Notes under the pieces: model-generated
Told to the model about the DNA's origin: nothing
What the model saw: only the letters and a program-made list of their open reading frames with translations
Databases searched by the model: none
In this document: positions 47,020-56,793 of the stretch, piece by piece
How the letters are laid out: every line of letters starts with the position of its first letter
How positions within the stretch are numbered: the first letter of the stretch is position 1
Position numbers and translations under genes: made by a program
Source of the DNA: Pilimelia columellifera
GTDB lineage: Bacteria; Actinomycetota; Actinomycetes; Mycobacteriales; Micromonosporaceae
Reading direction: 5' to 3'
Length of the DNA: 64,000 nucleotides
Assembly: GCF_039532605.1 (NCBI RefSeq)
Contig: NZ_BAAARY010000002.1
Span: 1 to 64,000 of the forward strand

Positions 47020-48432
47020 TCAGTCGCGATACGGCGCCAACGCCGCCGCCAAGCCCTCGCCGACCCGGGCATGCAGCCAGGTGCCGGACTCGGTGTGCCG
47101 GGACGCGACGATCTCCCCGTTGGCGTGCACCTGGGCGACCAGATCGCCCCGGTCGTACGGGATCGTCAGCTCCAGCTCCACCGGCGGCGGGGGCAGCAGC
47201 CGGTCGATGGCCTCCCGCAGCTCAGCGGCGCCGGCGCCGGTACGGGCGGAGACGAACACCGCATCCGGCCACAGCGTCTTGAGCCGTTGCAACGTCTCCG
47301 GGTCGGCCGCGTCGGTCTTGTTGATGACGAGCAGCTCCGGCAGCGCCCCGGCGTCGACGTCGGCGAGCACCTCGTGGACGGCACGGACCTGCTCCTCCGG
47401 GTCCGGATGCGAACCATCGACGACGTGCAGGACCAGATCCGCCGCGGCGACCTCTTCAAGGGTGGACCGGAACGCCTCCACAATCTGGTGCGGCAGGTGT
47501 CGTACGAAACCGACCGTGTCGGAGAGCAGGTACCAACGGCCGTCGGTGGTCTGCGCCCGGCGGGTGGTGGGATCCAGGGTGGCGAACAGCGCGTTCTCCA
47601 CCAGTACGCCGGCGCCGGTGATCCGGTTCAGCAGGCTCGACTTGCCGGCGTTGGTGTAGCCGGCGATCGCTACCGTCGGTTGGGCGTTACGGGACCGGTT
47701 GGCGCGTTTGGTCAGCCGGACGGTCTTCATGCCCTTGATCTCGCGGCGCAGCCGTGAGATCCGCTGGTTGATCCGTCGCCGGTCGGTCTCCAGTTTCGTC
47801 TCACCGGGGCCGCGGGTGCCGACGCCGCCACCGGAGCCGCCGGCGCCGCCGCCCTGCCGGGAGAGGCTCTCGCCCCAGCCGCGCAGCCGCGGCAGCAGGT
47901 ACTGGAGCTGGGCCAGCTCGACCTGGGCCTTGCCCTCTCGGCTCTTGGCGTGCTGGGCGAAGATGTCCAGGATCAGCGCGGTGCGGTCGACCACCTTGAC
48001 CTTGACGGCCTGTTCCAGGTTCCGCAGCTGCGAGGGCGAGAGCTCGCCGTCGCAGATGACGGTGTCGGCGCCGGTGTCATCGACGACGGCGCGCAGCTCT
48101 TCGACCTTGCCCCGGCCGACATAGGTGGAGGAGTCCGGGCGGCTGCGGCGCTGGATGACGCCTTCGAGGACCTGCGAGCCGGCAGTCTCGGCGAGCGCCG
48201 CCAGCTCGGTGAGGGAGTTCTCGGCGTCGGTGATGCTGCCGTCGGCCCAGACCCCGACGAGCACCACACGTTCGAGGCGCAGCTTCCGGTACTCGACCTC
48301 GGTGACATCGGTGAGTTCGGTGGACAGACCGGCCACTCGACGCAGGGCGTGCCGTTCGGCCAGCTCCAGGTCGCCACCGGTGAGCTCGAGCTGCTCGGCG
48401 AACTCGGGCGCGGGATCCGTACGGTTTCGCAA
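47020..48432 (-). CDS. hflX: Ribosome-associated GTPase HflX
   Basis: 470 residues from a TTG start with GGAG 6 bases upstream. N-terminal HflX domain (LERVVLVGVW to RDRTALIL region, with TYVGRGKVEEL), a Gly-rich loop GGGAGGSGGGVGTRGPGE, then the G domain: GYTNAGKSS (G1), DPTTRR (G2), DTVGF (G3), NKTD (G4), VSARTG (G5), and a C-terminal ~75-residue domain. Splits stalled or hibernating 70S ribosomes. Confidence 0.95.
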   Translation of the reverse strand: MRNRTDPAPEFAEQLELTGGDLELAERHALRRVAGLSTELTDVTEVEYRKLRLERVVLVGVWADGSITDAENSLTELAALAETAGSQVLEGVIQRRSRPDSSTYVGRGKVEELRAVVDDTGADTVICDGELSPSQLRNLEQAVKVKVVDRTALILDIFAQHAKSREGKAQVELAQLQYLLPRLRGWGESLSRQGGGAGGSGGGVGTRGPGETKLETDRRRINQRISRLRREIKGMKTVRLTKRANRSRNAQPTVAIAGYTNAGKSSLLNRITGAGVLVENALFATLDPTTRRAQTTDGRWYLLSDTVGFVRHLPHQIVEAFRSTLEEVAAADLVLHVVDGSHPDPEEQVRAVHEVLADVDAGALPELLVINKTDAADPETLQRLKTLWPDAVFVSARTGAGAAELREAIDRLLPPPPVELELTIPYDRGDLVAQVHANGEIVASRHTESGTWLHARVGEGLAAALAPYRD

Positions 48433-48555
48433 ATTCGCTCCAGGAGTGTGGGCGTTCAGGAGGATTCAATCGTCGCACGCCTTGTCGGGGCGCCGCACCT
48501 GGCTTTCCGACGCCGCGGATACGGCACGCGGGTCGATGGAACGCGGGGAGTACAA

Positions 48556-49956
48556 ATGAGCACTATGACCAGCCGCCTGCCGAGCGCCGGATTCTCTATC
48601 ACCATCCGGGCAAGTGTGACCTCTGACAGCTCCGCCATCGGCCGCCTGACCACCTGCGTGGGCGAGTCGGGCGCGATCGTGACCGCCCTTGACGTGGTCG
48701 ACTCGGACCATGTGAGCGTGATCGTCGACATCACCTGCGACACAGCTGACTCGGGCCACGCCGACCAGGTGGTCGCCGCGATCAACGATCTGGAGGGGGT
48801 GCAGGTCCGGAAAGTTTCCGACCGGACGTTCCTGCTGCACCTCGGCGGCAAGATCGAGGTCAACCCGAAGGTGTCCCTGCGGAACCGGGATGAGCTGTCG
48901 CGGGCTTACACCCCCGGGGTGGCCCGGGTGTGTCTGGCGATCGCCGAGAATCCCGCTGACGCCCGTCGACTCACGATCAAGCGGAACACGGTCGCGGTGG
49001 TCACCGACGGGTCGGCGGTGCTGGGGCTGGGCAACATCGGGCCGGCGGCGTCACTGCCGGTGATGGAGGGCAAGGCGGCGCTGTTCAAGCGCTTCGGCGG
49101 CGTCGACGCGTGGCCGGTGGTGCTGGACACCCAGGACACCGACCAGATCGTGGAGATCGTCCGGGCGATCGCGCCGGCGTACGGGGGGATCAACCTGGAG
49201 GACATTGCGGCGCCGCGCTGCTTCGAGATCGAGGCGCGGCTGCGCGACCTTCTCGACATCCCGGTTTTCCACGATGACCAGCACGGCACCGCGATCTGCG
49301 TGCTGGCGGCGTTGACGAACGCGCTGCGGGTGGTCGGCAAGCGGATGTCCGATGTGAAGGTGGTCGTGTCCGGCGCGGGCGCCGCCGGCACGGCGATCAT
49401 GAAGCTGCTGTTGCGCCAGGGCGTCGGCGACGTCATCGCGTACGACCGCCGGGGGGCGCTGCACCGCAAGATGGAGGATCTGAGCCCGTCCTGGCAGTGG
49501 TTGGCCGACAACACCAACCGCGACGGCTACGAGGGTGATCTGCCGGGGGCGCTGCGCGGCGCGGACGTGTTCATAGGGGTCAGCGCCCCGAATCTGTTGA
49601 CCGGCGACGACATCGCCGCGATGGCCGAGGACGCGATCGTGTTCGCGTTGGCGAACCCGGACCCCGAGGTCGACCCTCGGGAGGCGCGCAAGCACGCCAA
49701 GGTCGTCGCCACCGGCCGTTCCGACCAGCCGAACCAGATCAACAACGTGCTGGCGTTCCCGGGGGTGTTCCGGGGGATGCTCGACGCGCACGCCGAGGAG
49801 TTCACCGAGGAGATGGCGCTGGCGGCGGCCACCGCGATCGCGGACGTGGTGGGCGAGGAGAAGCTCAACCCGTCGGTGATCGTGCCCAGTGTGTTCGACG
49901 CCCGGGTCGCGCCAGCGGTCGCGGCGGCGGTACGGGCGGCGGCCCCCAAGCGCTGA
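48556..49956 (+). CDS. NAD-dependent malic enzyme with N-terminal ACT domain
   Basis: 466 residues; GGGGAG 6 bases before ATG 48556. ACT regulatory domain (about 12-88), then malic enzyme: SRAYTPGVARVC, VAVVTDGSAVLGLGN, NLEDIAAPRCFEIE (divalent metal), FHDDQHGTA, and the NAD fold VVVSGAGAAGTAI. Oxidatively decarboxylates malate to pyruvate. Divergent from hflX with 123 bp between; an insertion relative to the mycobacterial order. Confidence 0.93.
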   Translation: MSTMTSRLPSAGFSITIRASVTSDSSAIGRLTTCVGESGAIVTALDVVDSDHVSVIVDITCDTADSGHADQVVAAINDLEGVQVRKVSDRTFLLHLGGKIEVNPKVSLRNRDELSRAYTPGVARVCLAIAENPADARRLTIKRNTVAVVTDGSAVLGLGNIGPAASLPVMEGKAALFKRFGGVDAWPVVLDTQDTDQIVEIVRAIAPAYGGINLEDIAAPRCFEIEARLRDLLDIPVFHDDQHGTAICVLAALTNALRVVGKRMSDVKVVVSGAGAAGTAIMKLLLRQGVGDVIAYDRRGALHRKMEDLSPSWQWLADNTNRDGYEGDLPGALRGADVFIGVSAPNLLTGDDIAAMAEDAIVFALANPDPEVDPREARKHAKVVATGRSDQPNQINNVLAFPGVFRGMLDAHAEEFTEEMALAAATAIADVVGEEKLNPSVIVPSVFDARVAPAVAAAVRAAAPKR

Positions 49957-50020
49957 CCAGTCGGCGTTGGCGGCGGCCTCGGCTGCCAGCGCCGCGGCGT
50001 CTGAGGCGGTCGCGATGGCG

Positions 50021-50914
50021 TCAACCCAGGTGGACGACCCCGGCGGCGACGATGACCGCCGGCCCGGCGAGCCAGCACGCCTCGTCGGCGACGGTGACGG
50101 TGAGCCGGCCGCCTGGCACATGGACCGCGACGACGCCGGTGTCGCGGCCGGTGTCGGCGAGCGCCGCCGCGGCCACCGCGCACGCCCCGGAGCCGCAGGA
50201 CAAGGTCTCGCCGACGCCGCGTTCGTGCACCCGCATCCGCACGGACAGGTCGGCGCCGTCGACCGGCTCGGCAGCCGCGACAAACTCGACGTTCGCCCCG
50301 GTCGGGAAGGTCTCCGGGTCGAGGGTGGGCGCGGCGGTCAGGTCGAGCACGGCGGGGTCCTCGGCGTCGGGCAGCGCGCAGACCAGGTGCGGGTTGCCGC
50401 AGTCGACGGCGACGCCGTCCAGCTCGCGACCGGCGACGGCGGCGGTGGCCGGACCGCCGAGGCGCGGCGGGGCCAGGCCGGCAGCCAGGCCGGCAGCATC
50501 GTCGCGCACCGGGACGACCCCGGAACGGGTCGCGACCCTGAGGTCGCCCGACGGCCAGCCGACCAGGCCGGATTCGATGAGGTAGCGGGCGAAGACGCGC
50601 ACACCGTTGCCGCACATCTCGGCCTGGGTGCCGTCGGCGTTCCAGTAGTCCATGAACCATTCGGCCTCGCCGGCCATGGCGACGGCGTCCGGGTGTTTGG
50701 CCGAGCGCACGACCCGCAGCAGGCCGTCGCCGCCGATGCCTCGCCGGCGGTCGCACAGCGCGGCCACCTGCGCCGCGGTCAGCGGCAGGGCGCCATCGGG
50801 ATCGGGCAGGATAACGAAGTCGTTCCCGGCGCCGTGCCCCTTCGCGAACGGGACGCCGTCGATGCCGATGACGCCGTCGGTTCCCTTGCCTTCGGCGACG
50901 CTGTGCTGGCCCAT
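50021..50914 (-). CDS. dapF: Diaminopimelate epimerase
   Basis: 297 residues from ATG 50914; family similarity starts near FAKGHGAGNDFV (residue 23), so a shorter start is possible. The two catalytic Cys are Cys101 in AEMCGNGVR and the one in LSCGSGACA. Converts LL- to meso-diaminopimelate for peptidoglycan and lysine. Follows miaA by 7 bp. Confidence 0.96.
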   Translation of the reverse strand: MGQHSVAEGKGTDGVIGIDGVPFAKGHGAGNDFVILPDPDGALPLTAAQVAALCDRRRGIGGDGLLRVVRSAKHPDAVAMAGEAEWFMDYWNADGTQAEMCGNGVRVFARYLIESGLVGWPSGDLRVATRSGVVPVRDDAAGLAAGLAPPRLGGPATAAVAGRELDGVAVDCGNPHLVCALPDAEDPAVLDLTAAPTLDPETFPTGANVEFVAAAEPVDGADLSVRMRVHERGVGETLSCGSGACAVAAAALADTGRDTGVVAVHVPGGRLTVTVADEACWLAGPAVIVAAGVVHLG

Positions 50915-50921
50915 GGCCACA

Positions 50922-51866
50922 TCATCGCCCAACGGGGCCAGGGACCGCACCTGTCCGGTCGGCCAACGCGGCGAGCGCCGCCTCAGCGAGGTCGGCGCGG
51001 GCCGCGTCCAGCCATACGATGGCCTGGTCGCGTCGGAACCAGGACCGTTGCCGGCGCACGAAGCGCCGGGTGGCCCGGACGGTCTCGTCCCGGGCGGCGT
51101 CCTCGTCGTGCTCCCCGGCAAACGCCGCCAGGAGCTGCTGGTAGCCCAGCGCCCGGCTGGCGGTGCGGCCATCGCGCAGGCCCCGGGCCACCAGCGTCCG
51201 TACCTCCTCGACCAGGCCCGCTCGCCACATGAGGTCGACCCGCGCGGCGACCCGTTCGTCCAGCTCGGCCGGGTCGCGGTCGACGCCGATGATCGTCGAC
51301 GGGTAGACGGGCGCCGGATCGGGGAGGCTGGCGGCGAAGGGCCGGCCGGTGATGGCGATGACTTCGAGGGCCCGCACGATCCGTCGCCCGTTGCTGGGCA
51401 GGATCGCCGCGGCGGCCGCCCGGTCCTGTTCGGTCAGGCGGGCGTGCAGCGCCGCGGGGCCGATCTGGGTCAGCTCGGCCTCCAGCGCGGCGCGGACCTG
51501 CGGATCGGTGCCGGGGAACCGGAAGTCCTCCAGCACGGCCCGCAGGTACAGGCCGGTGCCGCCGACCAGCAGCGGGGTCCGGCCGCGGGCGTGGATGTCG
51601 TCGACGGCGGTCCGGGCCAGACGCTGGTACTCGGCGACGCTGGCGCGCTCGGTGACGTCCCAGATGTCGAGCAGGTGGTGTGGGACGCCTCGGCGCTCGG
51701 CCGGCGACAGCTTGGCGGTGCCGATGTCCATGCCCCGGTAGAGCTGCATGGAGTCGACGTTGACGACTTCGCCGTCGAGGGCCTCGGCGAGCCGCAGGCT
51801 CAGCTCAGACTTGCCGGCGGCCGTGGGGCCGACCACCGCGATCACCCGTTGCCGCGGCGTGCTCAT
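50922..51866 (-). CDS. miaA: tRNA dimethylallyltransferase
   Basis: 314 residues. P-loop GPTAAGKS, then DSMQLYRGMDIGTAKLS, GGTGLYLRAVL, NGRRIVRALEV, RALGYQQLLA, and the RRFVRRQRSWFRRD segment. Adds dimethylallyl to A37 of tRNAs reading U-starting codons; the MiaB gene that continues the modification lies 2.2 kb away. ATG overlaps the LigB-like gene stop (ATGA). Confidence 0.97.
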   Translation of the reverse strand: MSTPRQRVIAVVGPTAAGKSELSLRLAEALDGEVVNVDSMQLYRGMDIGTAKLSPAERRGVPHHLLDIWDVTERASVAEYQRLARTAVDDIHARGRTPLLVGGTGLYLRAVLEDFRFPGTDPQVRAALEAELTQIGPAALHARLTEQDRAAAAAILPSNGRRIVRALEVIAITGRPFAASLPDPAPVYPSTIIGVDRDPAELDERVAARVDLMWRAGLVEEVRTLVARGLRDGRTASRALGYQQLLAAFAGEHDEDAARDETVRATRRFVRRQRSWFRRDQAIVWLDAARADLAEAALAALADRTGAVPGPVGR

Positions 51867-52591
51867 GCCTGCTGCCAGTCGGCGACCAGGTAGCCCACGC
51901 CGTAGGGGGCCTCGTGGCGGCGGAGCCGGCCGGACCAGCGCCGGTCGTCGAGCAGCGCCCCGGCGACCCGCCAGACGAGGACGCCAGCGGCCAGGACCCG
52001 GCGGCCGGTGGGCGGGTCGAGGTCGCGGAGCGCCGCCGCGTCGCCGGTGGACATCGCGGCGGCGACGGCGGCGTCGAAGCCGGCGGCGTCCGGGTGGGCG
52101 TAGCCGGGGGCCTTCTCGCCGTGGCAGGCGGCGCCATCGCCCATGACCAGCAACGCCACCCGGCCGCCCAGCGAGGTCAGGTCGGCGGCGAGCGTGGGCG
52201 CGGGTTCGCCGTCGGCGACCGCGACGGCGTAGGCGGGGACGCCGACGGCGGCGCGGTCGAGGAGCCAGGCGCCGATGGTCAGGCTCAACGGCAACGGATG
52301 GGCAGCCGGCCGGCCGCCCGACCGACGACCGTTCGGGGCGGCCACAGTGGCTCCGGGCAGCGGCCCGGGGACCCCGTACGCAGCGAGCGAGCCGCACGCC
52401 GCGGACCCGTGCCAGCCGTTCGCCGGACCGGCGCCGAGAATGATCACCGCGTCCGGGGCGGCGCCGGCGAGCGCGGCCACCGCGTCCAGGCAGGCGGCGC
52501 GCAGGTCGGCCAGCTCCGCCGCGGCGCCGGCCGCGACCTCGGGCACGAGCACGGGCGGATGCGGGCAGAACGCGACGCTGACGACAGGCAC
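51863..52591 (-). CDS. LigB-like (class III extradiol dioxygenase fold) protein
   Basis: 242 residues starting VVSVAFCPHPPVLVPEVA, the metal-site start of class III extradiol dioxygenases; PNGRRSGGRPAAHPLPLSL and VLLVMGDGAACHGEKAPGY follow. Equivalent of Rv2728c. The usual second metal His may be the one in PHPP; activity and substrate unknown. Coupled to miaA. Confidence 0.75.
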   Translation of the reverse strand: MPVVSVAFCPHPPVLVPEVAAGAAAELADLRAACLDAVAALAGAAPDAVIILGAGPANGWHGSAACGSLAAYGVPGPLPGATVAAPNGRRSGGRPAAHPLPLSLTIGAWLLDRAAVGVPAYAVAVADGEPAPTLAADLTSLGGRVALLVMGDGAACHGEKAPGYAHPDAAGFDAAVAAAMSTGDAAALRDLDPPTGRRVLAAGVLVWRVAGALLDDRRWSGRLRRHEAPYGVGYLVADWQQA

Positions 52592-52811
52592 CCGACCACG
52601 GTAACGGCCGTCCGTTCGGGGGCTGCGCGAGCGTTCGACGACACCGTATGGTCACGGTCGCCGACGGGCCCGTTCCATCGGGGTAGACCGGCCTGTGACA
52701 ATGCGATACGACACGAACTGAATCTGCGCGATGGCGGCGACGCCGCGCGACCGCCGCGAGGGGGACACTCGTCGCGGGCGGCGCGGACTGCCGGGAAGAC
52801 GAGGAACACAC

Positions 52812-54017
52812 ATGAACGACTGGACGAGCTTCGGTCGGGTCGACGCTGACGGCACTGTCTACGTCGTGACCGGCGAAGGCGAACGGGTCGTCGGATCGTG
52901 GCAGGCCGGAACACCCGAGGAGGGCCTGGCCCACTACGCGCGCCGCTTCGCCGACCTGGTCACCGAGGTCGACCTCGTCGCCGCCCGGCTCAAGGCAGGT
53001 GGCGACGCCCAGCAGGCGCAGGCGACGGTGAAACGACTACGGGACTCCCTCCCCGAGGCGCACGTCGTCGGCGACATCGACGGGCTGGCCAGGCGGCTGG
53101 ACAAACTCGCCACCGACGCCGAGGAGAAGGCCAGCGCCGTCCGCGCCGCCCGCGACGCCGCCCGGGTCGAAGCGGTCGCCCGAAAGAACGCGCTGGTGGA
53201 GGAGGCCGAGAAGCTCGCCGCCGAGTCCACCGGCTGGAAAGCCGCCGGGGACCGTCTCAAGGAGATCCTCGACGAGTGGAAGTCCATCCGTGGGGTCGAC
53301 AAGAAGACCGACGGTGAGCTGTGGAAGCGGTTCTCGACGGCCCGTGACGGCTTCACCCGTCGTCGTGGCGCGCACTTCGCCAGCCTGGACACCCAGCGCA
53401 AGCAGGCGCAGACAGCCAAGGAGACCCTGGTCACCGAGGCTGAGTCGCTGGCCGGCAGCGAGGACTGGGCGCCGACGGCCAACCGGCTCAAGGAGCTGAT
53501 GGCGGAGTGGAAGGCGGCGCCGCGCGCCGCCAAGGACGCCGAGCAGCGGCTGTGGGACCGGTTCCGGGCCGCCCAGGACGCGTTCTTCAGCCGTCGCAGC
53601 GAGGTGTTCTCGGCCCGCGACGCCGAGCAGAAGAGCAGTCTGGAGGCCAAGCAGGCCCTGCTGGCGCGCGCCGAGGGGTTGGACATCGCCGCGGACCCGC
53701 AGACCGCGCACAAGGAGCTTCGGGAGATCCAGGGCCTGTGGCACGACGCCGGCCGGGTGCCGCGCGAGCACATGGTGTCGCTGGACCGTCGCTTCCGCGC
53801 GGTGGAGGACAAGATCCGTCAGGCGATGGACACCGCGTGGCGTCGGGTCGCCCCGCAGGACAACCCGCTGTTGGCGCAGATGCGCGAGCAGGTGGCCGAG
53901 GCCGAACAGCGGCTGGAGCGGGCCAGGGCCGCCGGTGACGCCAAGCGCGTCAAGGAGGCCGAGAAGGCGCTGGAGGGCAAACGCCAGTTTCTGGCGCTGG
54001 CGGAGAAGGCCAGCTGA
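52812..54017 (+). CDS. DUF349 coiled-coil protein
   Basis: 401 residues, no signal or membrane helix. Three to four DUF349 helical repeats of about 75 residues, each with LKELMAEWKAAPRAAK / LKEILDEWKSIRGVDKK and LWKRFSTARDGFTRRR-type segments; almost entirely helical and charged. Equivalent of Rv2731. Function unknown. Confidence 0.9.
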   Translation: MNDWTSFGRVDADGTVYVVTGEGERVVGSWQAGTPEEGLAHYARRFADLVTEVDLVAARLKAGGDAQQAQATVKRLRDSLPEAHVVGDIDGLARRLDKLATDAEEKASAVRAARDAARVEAVARKNALVEEAEKLAAESTGWKAAGDRLKEILDEWKSIRGVDKKTDGELWKRFSTARDGFTRRRGAHFASLDTQRKQAQTAKETLVTEAESLAGSEDWAPTANRLKELMAEWKAAPRAAKDAEQRLWDRFRAAQDAFFSRRSEVFSARDAEQKSSLEAKQALLARAEGLDIAADPQTAHKELREIQGLWHDAGRVPREHMVSLDRRFRAVEDKIRQAMDTAWRRVAPQDNPLLAQMREQVAEAEQRLERARAAGDAKRVKEAEKALEGKRQFLALAEKAS

Positions 54018-54037
54018 CGTCGTAGCGCTTCGGTGGT

Positions 54038-54084
54038 GGTCAGCCGACGCAGCCGCCCGCTACCGGCGGCGGCGTCGGCTGACC
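54038..54084. terminator. Hairpin shared by DUF349 terminator and miaB 3' end
   Basis: Arms 54038-54057 and 54065-54084 match 19 of 20 around a 7-base loop, 20 bases past the DUF349 stop. The last ~15 codons of miaB are encoded inside it. Confidence 0.7.
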
Positions 54085-55575
54085 GATCGTCGGCATACCC
54101 AACGCTACGCCGGGCAGCTTCGGGGCGTGGCCGGCCGCGAACGCGTCGCCGGCGCGGGTGCGCCGGTGTGACAGCGGGGCGCCGTCGCAGTTGAGGTGGT
54201 GCGGGGCCGCGTAGGTGACTTCGGTGGTGACGACGTCGCCGGGGCGGATCGACGCGGCGATGTCGCCGGCGTTGAAGTGGACCAGCCGGCCGTCGCGGGC
54301 CCGCCCCGACATCCGGCCGGTGCGTTCGTCCTTGCGGCCCTCCCCCACGGCGACCAGGACCTCGACCGTACGTCCGAGCTGTTTGCTGTTCTCCGCCCAG
54401 GTGATCGCCTCAAGCTCGGCGAGGAGCCGCTCGTACCGGTCCTGGACGACGGCCTTGGGGATCTGGTCGTCCATGGTGGCCGCCGGGGTGCCGGGCCGGA
54501 TCGAGTACTGGAACGTGAACGCCGTGGCGAACCGGGCCTGACGGACGACCTCCAGGGTGCCCTGGAAGTCGTCCTCGGTCTCGCCGGGGAAGCCGACGAT
54601 GATGTCGGTGGTGATCGCCGCGTCCGGCATCGCCGCCCGGACCTTGTCGATGATGCCCAGGTAACGCTCGGTGCGGTAGCTGCGCCGCATCGCCTTGAGG
54701 ACGGCGTCCGAGCCGGACTGCAACGGCATGTGCAGCTGGTGGCACACGTTGGGCGTCTCGGCCATCGCGGCGATGACGTCGTCGGTGAAGTCCTTGGGGT
54801 GCGGGCTGGTGAAACGGACCCGCTCCAGATCATCGATGTCGCCGCAGGCCCGCAGCAGCTTGCCGAACGCGAGCCGGTCGCCGAACTCGGCCCCGTAGGA
54901 GTTGACGTTCTGACCCAGCAGGGTGACCTCGAGGACGCCTTCGGCGACCAGCGCCCGCACCTCGGCGAGCACGTCCCCGGGTCGGCGGTCCTTCTCCTTG
55001 CCGCGCAGCGCCGGCACGATGCAGAAGGTGCAGGTGTTGTTGCAGCCGACCGAGATCGACACCCAGCCCGCGTAGGTGGACTCGCGCCGGGTCGGCAGGG
55101 TCGAGGGGAAGACCTCCAACGATTCGAGGATCTCCACCTCGGCGGCGGCGTTGTGCCGTGAGCGGTCCAGCAGCGCCGGCAGGGCGCCGATGTTGTGGGT
55201 GCCGAACACCACGTCCACCCAGGGGGCCCGCTTGACGATCTCGCCCCGGTCCTTCTGGGCCAGGCAGCCGCCGACCGCGATCTGCATGTCCGGGTTTCTG
55301 AGCTTCGTCGGGCGCAGGTGACCGAGGTTGCCGTAGAGGCGGTTGTCGGCGTTCTCGCGCACCGCGCAGGTGTTGAAGACGACGACGTCAGGGTCGACGC
55401 CGTCGGACACTCGACGGTAGCCCGCGCCCTCCAGAAGGCCGGAGATCCGTTCGGTGTCGTGCATGTTCATCTGGCAGCCGTAGGTGCGCACCTGGTAGGT
55501 GCGGCCGGCCTGGTCGACGGGGCTGCCGTCGACGGCGGGGCTGCTGTCGCTGGGGGCGGGGGCTGCGATAGTCAT
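54040..55575 (-). CDS. miaB: tRNA-2-methylthio-N6-dimethylallyladenosine synthase
   Basis: 511 residues from ATG 55575 (upstream ATGs at 55626 and 55641 also in frame). N-terminal UPF0004 domain with three cluster Cys (TYGCQMN, FNTCAVRE, GGCLAQ), radical-SAM motif CNNTCTFC, and a C-terminal TRAM domain (VEVLVAVGEGRKDERTGR). Adds methylthio to i6A37 made by MiaA. The final ~35 residues past TRAM are Pro/Gly-rich. Confidence 0.96.
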   Translation of the reverse strand: MTIAAPAPSDSSPAVDGSPVDQAGRTYQVRTYGCQMNMHDTERISGLLEGAGYRRVSDGVDPDVVVFNTCAVRENADNRLYGNLGHLRPTKLRNPDMQIAVGGCLAQKDRGEIVKRAPWVDVVFGTHNIGALPALLDRSRHNAAAEVEILESLEVFPSTLPTRRESTYAGWVSISVGCNNTCTFCIVPALRGKEKDRRPGDVLAEVRALVAEGVLEVTLLGQNVNSYGAEFGDRLAFGKLLRACGDIDDLERVRFTSPHPKDFTDDVIAAMAETPNVCHQLHMPLQSGSDAVLKAMRRSYRTERYLGIIDKVRAAMPDAAITTDIIVGFPGETEDDFQGTLEVVRQARFATAFTFQYSIRPGTPAATMDDQIPKAVVQDRYERLLAELEAITWAENSKQLGRTVEVLVAVGEGRKDERTGRMSGRARDGRLVHFNAGDIAASIRPGDVVTTEVTYAAPHHLNCDGAPLSHRRTRAGDAFAAGHAPKLPGVALGMPTIGQPTPPPVAGGCVG

Positions 55576-55624
55576 GTCAGCGAGAAGGTTATCCGCCCCG
55601 GGTAGCCCAGTGGAGGGGGCAGTC

Positions 55625-55840
55625 ATGTGCCGCAGCATCAAGACGCTTCGTGAGCCCTACACCGCCGACGTCACCGACGCCGACATCGCCGCCGCCGCGC
55701 TCCAGTACGTGCGCAAGATCTCCGGTTTCCGGCAGCCGGCGGCGCACAACGCCGAGGCGTTCGAGCAGGCGGTGGCGGCCGTCGCGGCGGCCACCGCGAC
55801 ACTGCTGGGGCGGTTGGAGGTACGCGGCGGCCAGAGGTGA
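55625..55840 (+). CDS. DUF2277 family protein
   Basis: 71 residues from ATG 55625. MCRSIKTLREP at the start and ALQYVRKISGFRQPAAHN are the DUF2277 signature. All-helical, no membrane segment. Function unknown. Divergent from miaB (49 bp). Confidence 0.88.
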   Translation: MCRSIKTLREPYTADVTDADIAAAALQYVRKISGFRQPAAHNAEAFEQAVAAVAAATATLLGRLEVRGGQR

Positions 55841-55982
55841 CACTGCTTGACCCGGTATGACAACGTGCCAGCAGGGGCACGGGGAGCGCGTTACCGGGCC
55901 GTGACCTGCCAGAGGACGCGGCCGGGCACATGCCCGCCTAAAGTGACCTGCGAATCGGCGACGATCACGGAAGCGGTGAGCC

Positions 55983-56735
55983 ATGGCAAGCGCGGACGAG
56001 GCGCCACTGATCGTGCTCGAGGGCGTGAACAAGTGGTTCGGGTCCCTGCACGTGCTGCGCGACGTCGACCTGTCGATCAGCCGCGGCGAGGTGATCGTCG
56101 TGATCGGCCCGTCCGGCTCCGGCAAGTCGACCCTGTGCCGGGCGATCAACCGGCTGGAGACCATCGACAAGGGCCGGATCGTCTTCGACGGCCAGCCGCT
56201 GCCGGCCGAGGGCCGTGCCCTGGCCCGGCTGCGCAGCGATGTGGGCATGGTGTTCCAGTCGTTCAACCTGTTCGCGCACAAGACGATTGTGCAGAACGTG
56301 TCTCTGGGGCCGGTCAAGGTCCGCGGGGAGTCCCCGGCCGCGGCCAGGGAGCACGCGATGGCGCTGCTCGACCGGGTGGGCATCGCCGACCAGGCCGCCA
56401 AGTACCCGGCCCAGCTGTCCGGCGGCCAGCAGCAGCGGGCCGCGATCGCCCGCGCCCTGGCGATGCGCCCCAAGGCGATGCTGTTCGACGAGCCCACCAG
56501 CGCCCTGGACCCGGAGATGGTCGGCGAGGTGCTGGAGGTCATGACCTCGCTGGCCGGCGAGGGAATGACGATGGTCGTGGTCACCCACGAGATGGGTTTC
56601 GCCCGACACGCCGCGCACCGGGTGGTCTTCATGGCGGACGGTCAGCTCGTCGAACAGGCGCCGCCGACGGAGTTCTTCGCCAATCCGCGCAGCGACCGCG
56701 CCAAGGACTTCCTGTCCAAGATCCTCACTCACTAA
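55983..56735 (+). CDS. gluA: Glutamate ABC transporter ATP-binding protein
   Basis: 250 residues. Walker A GPSGSGKS, Q loop VFQSFNLF, signature LSGGQQQR, Walker B MLFDEPTSALDPE, switch VVTHEM. The polar amino-acid (GlnQ/HisP) subgroup. First gene of gluABCD. Confidence 0.95.
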   Translation: MASADEAPLIVLEGVNKWFGSLHVLRDVDLSISRGEVIVVIGPSGSGKSTLCRAINRLETIDKGRIVFDGQPLPAEGRALARLRSDVGMVFQSFNLFAHKTIVQNVSLGPVKVRGESPAAAREHAMALLDRVGIADQAAKYPAQLSGGQQQRAAIARALAMRPKAMLFDEPTSALDPEMVGEVLEVMTSLAGEGMTMVVVTHEMGFARHAAHRVVFMADGQLVEQAPPTEFFANPRSDRAKDFLSKILTH

Positions 56736-56793
56736 GCCACTGGGGTAACGGGCGCCGCGGACCGACGTGGCGGCCCACCACGAAGGAGAGAAC

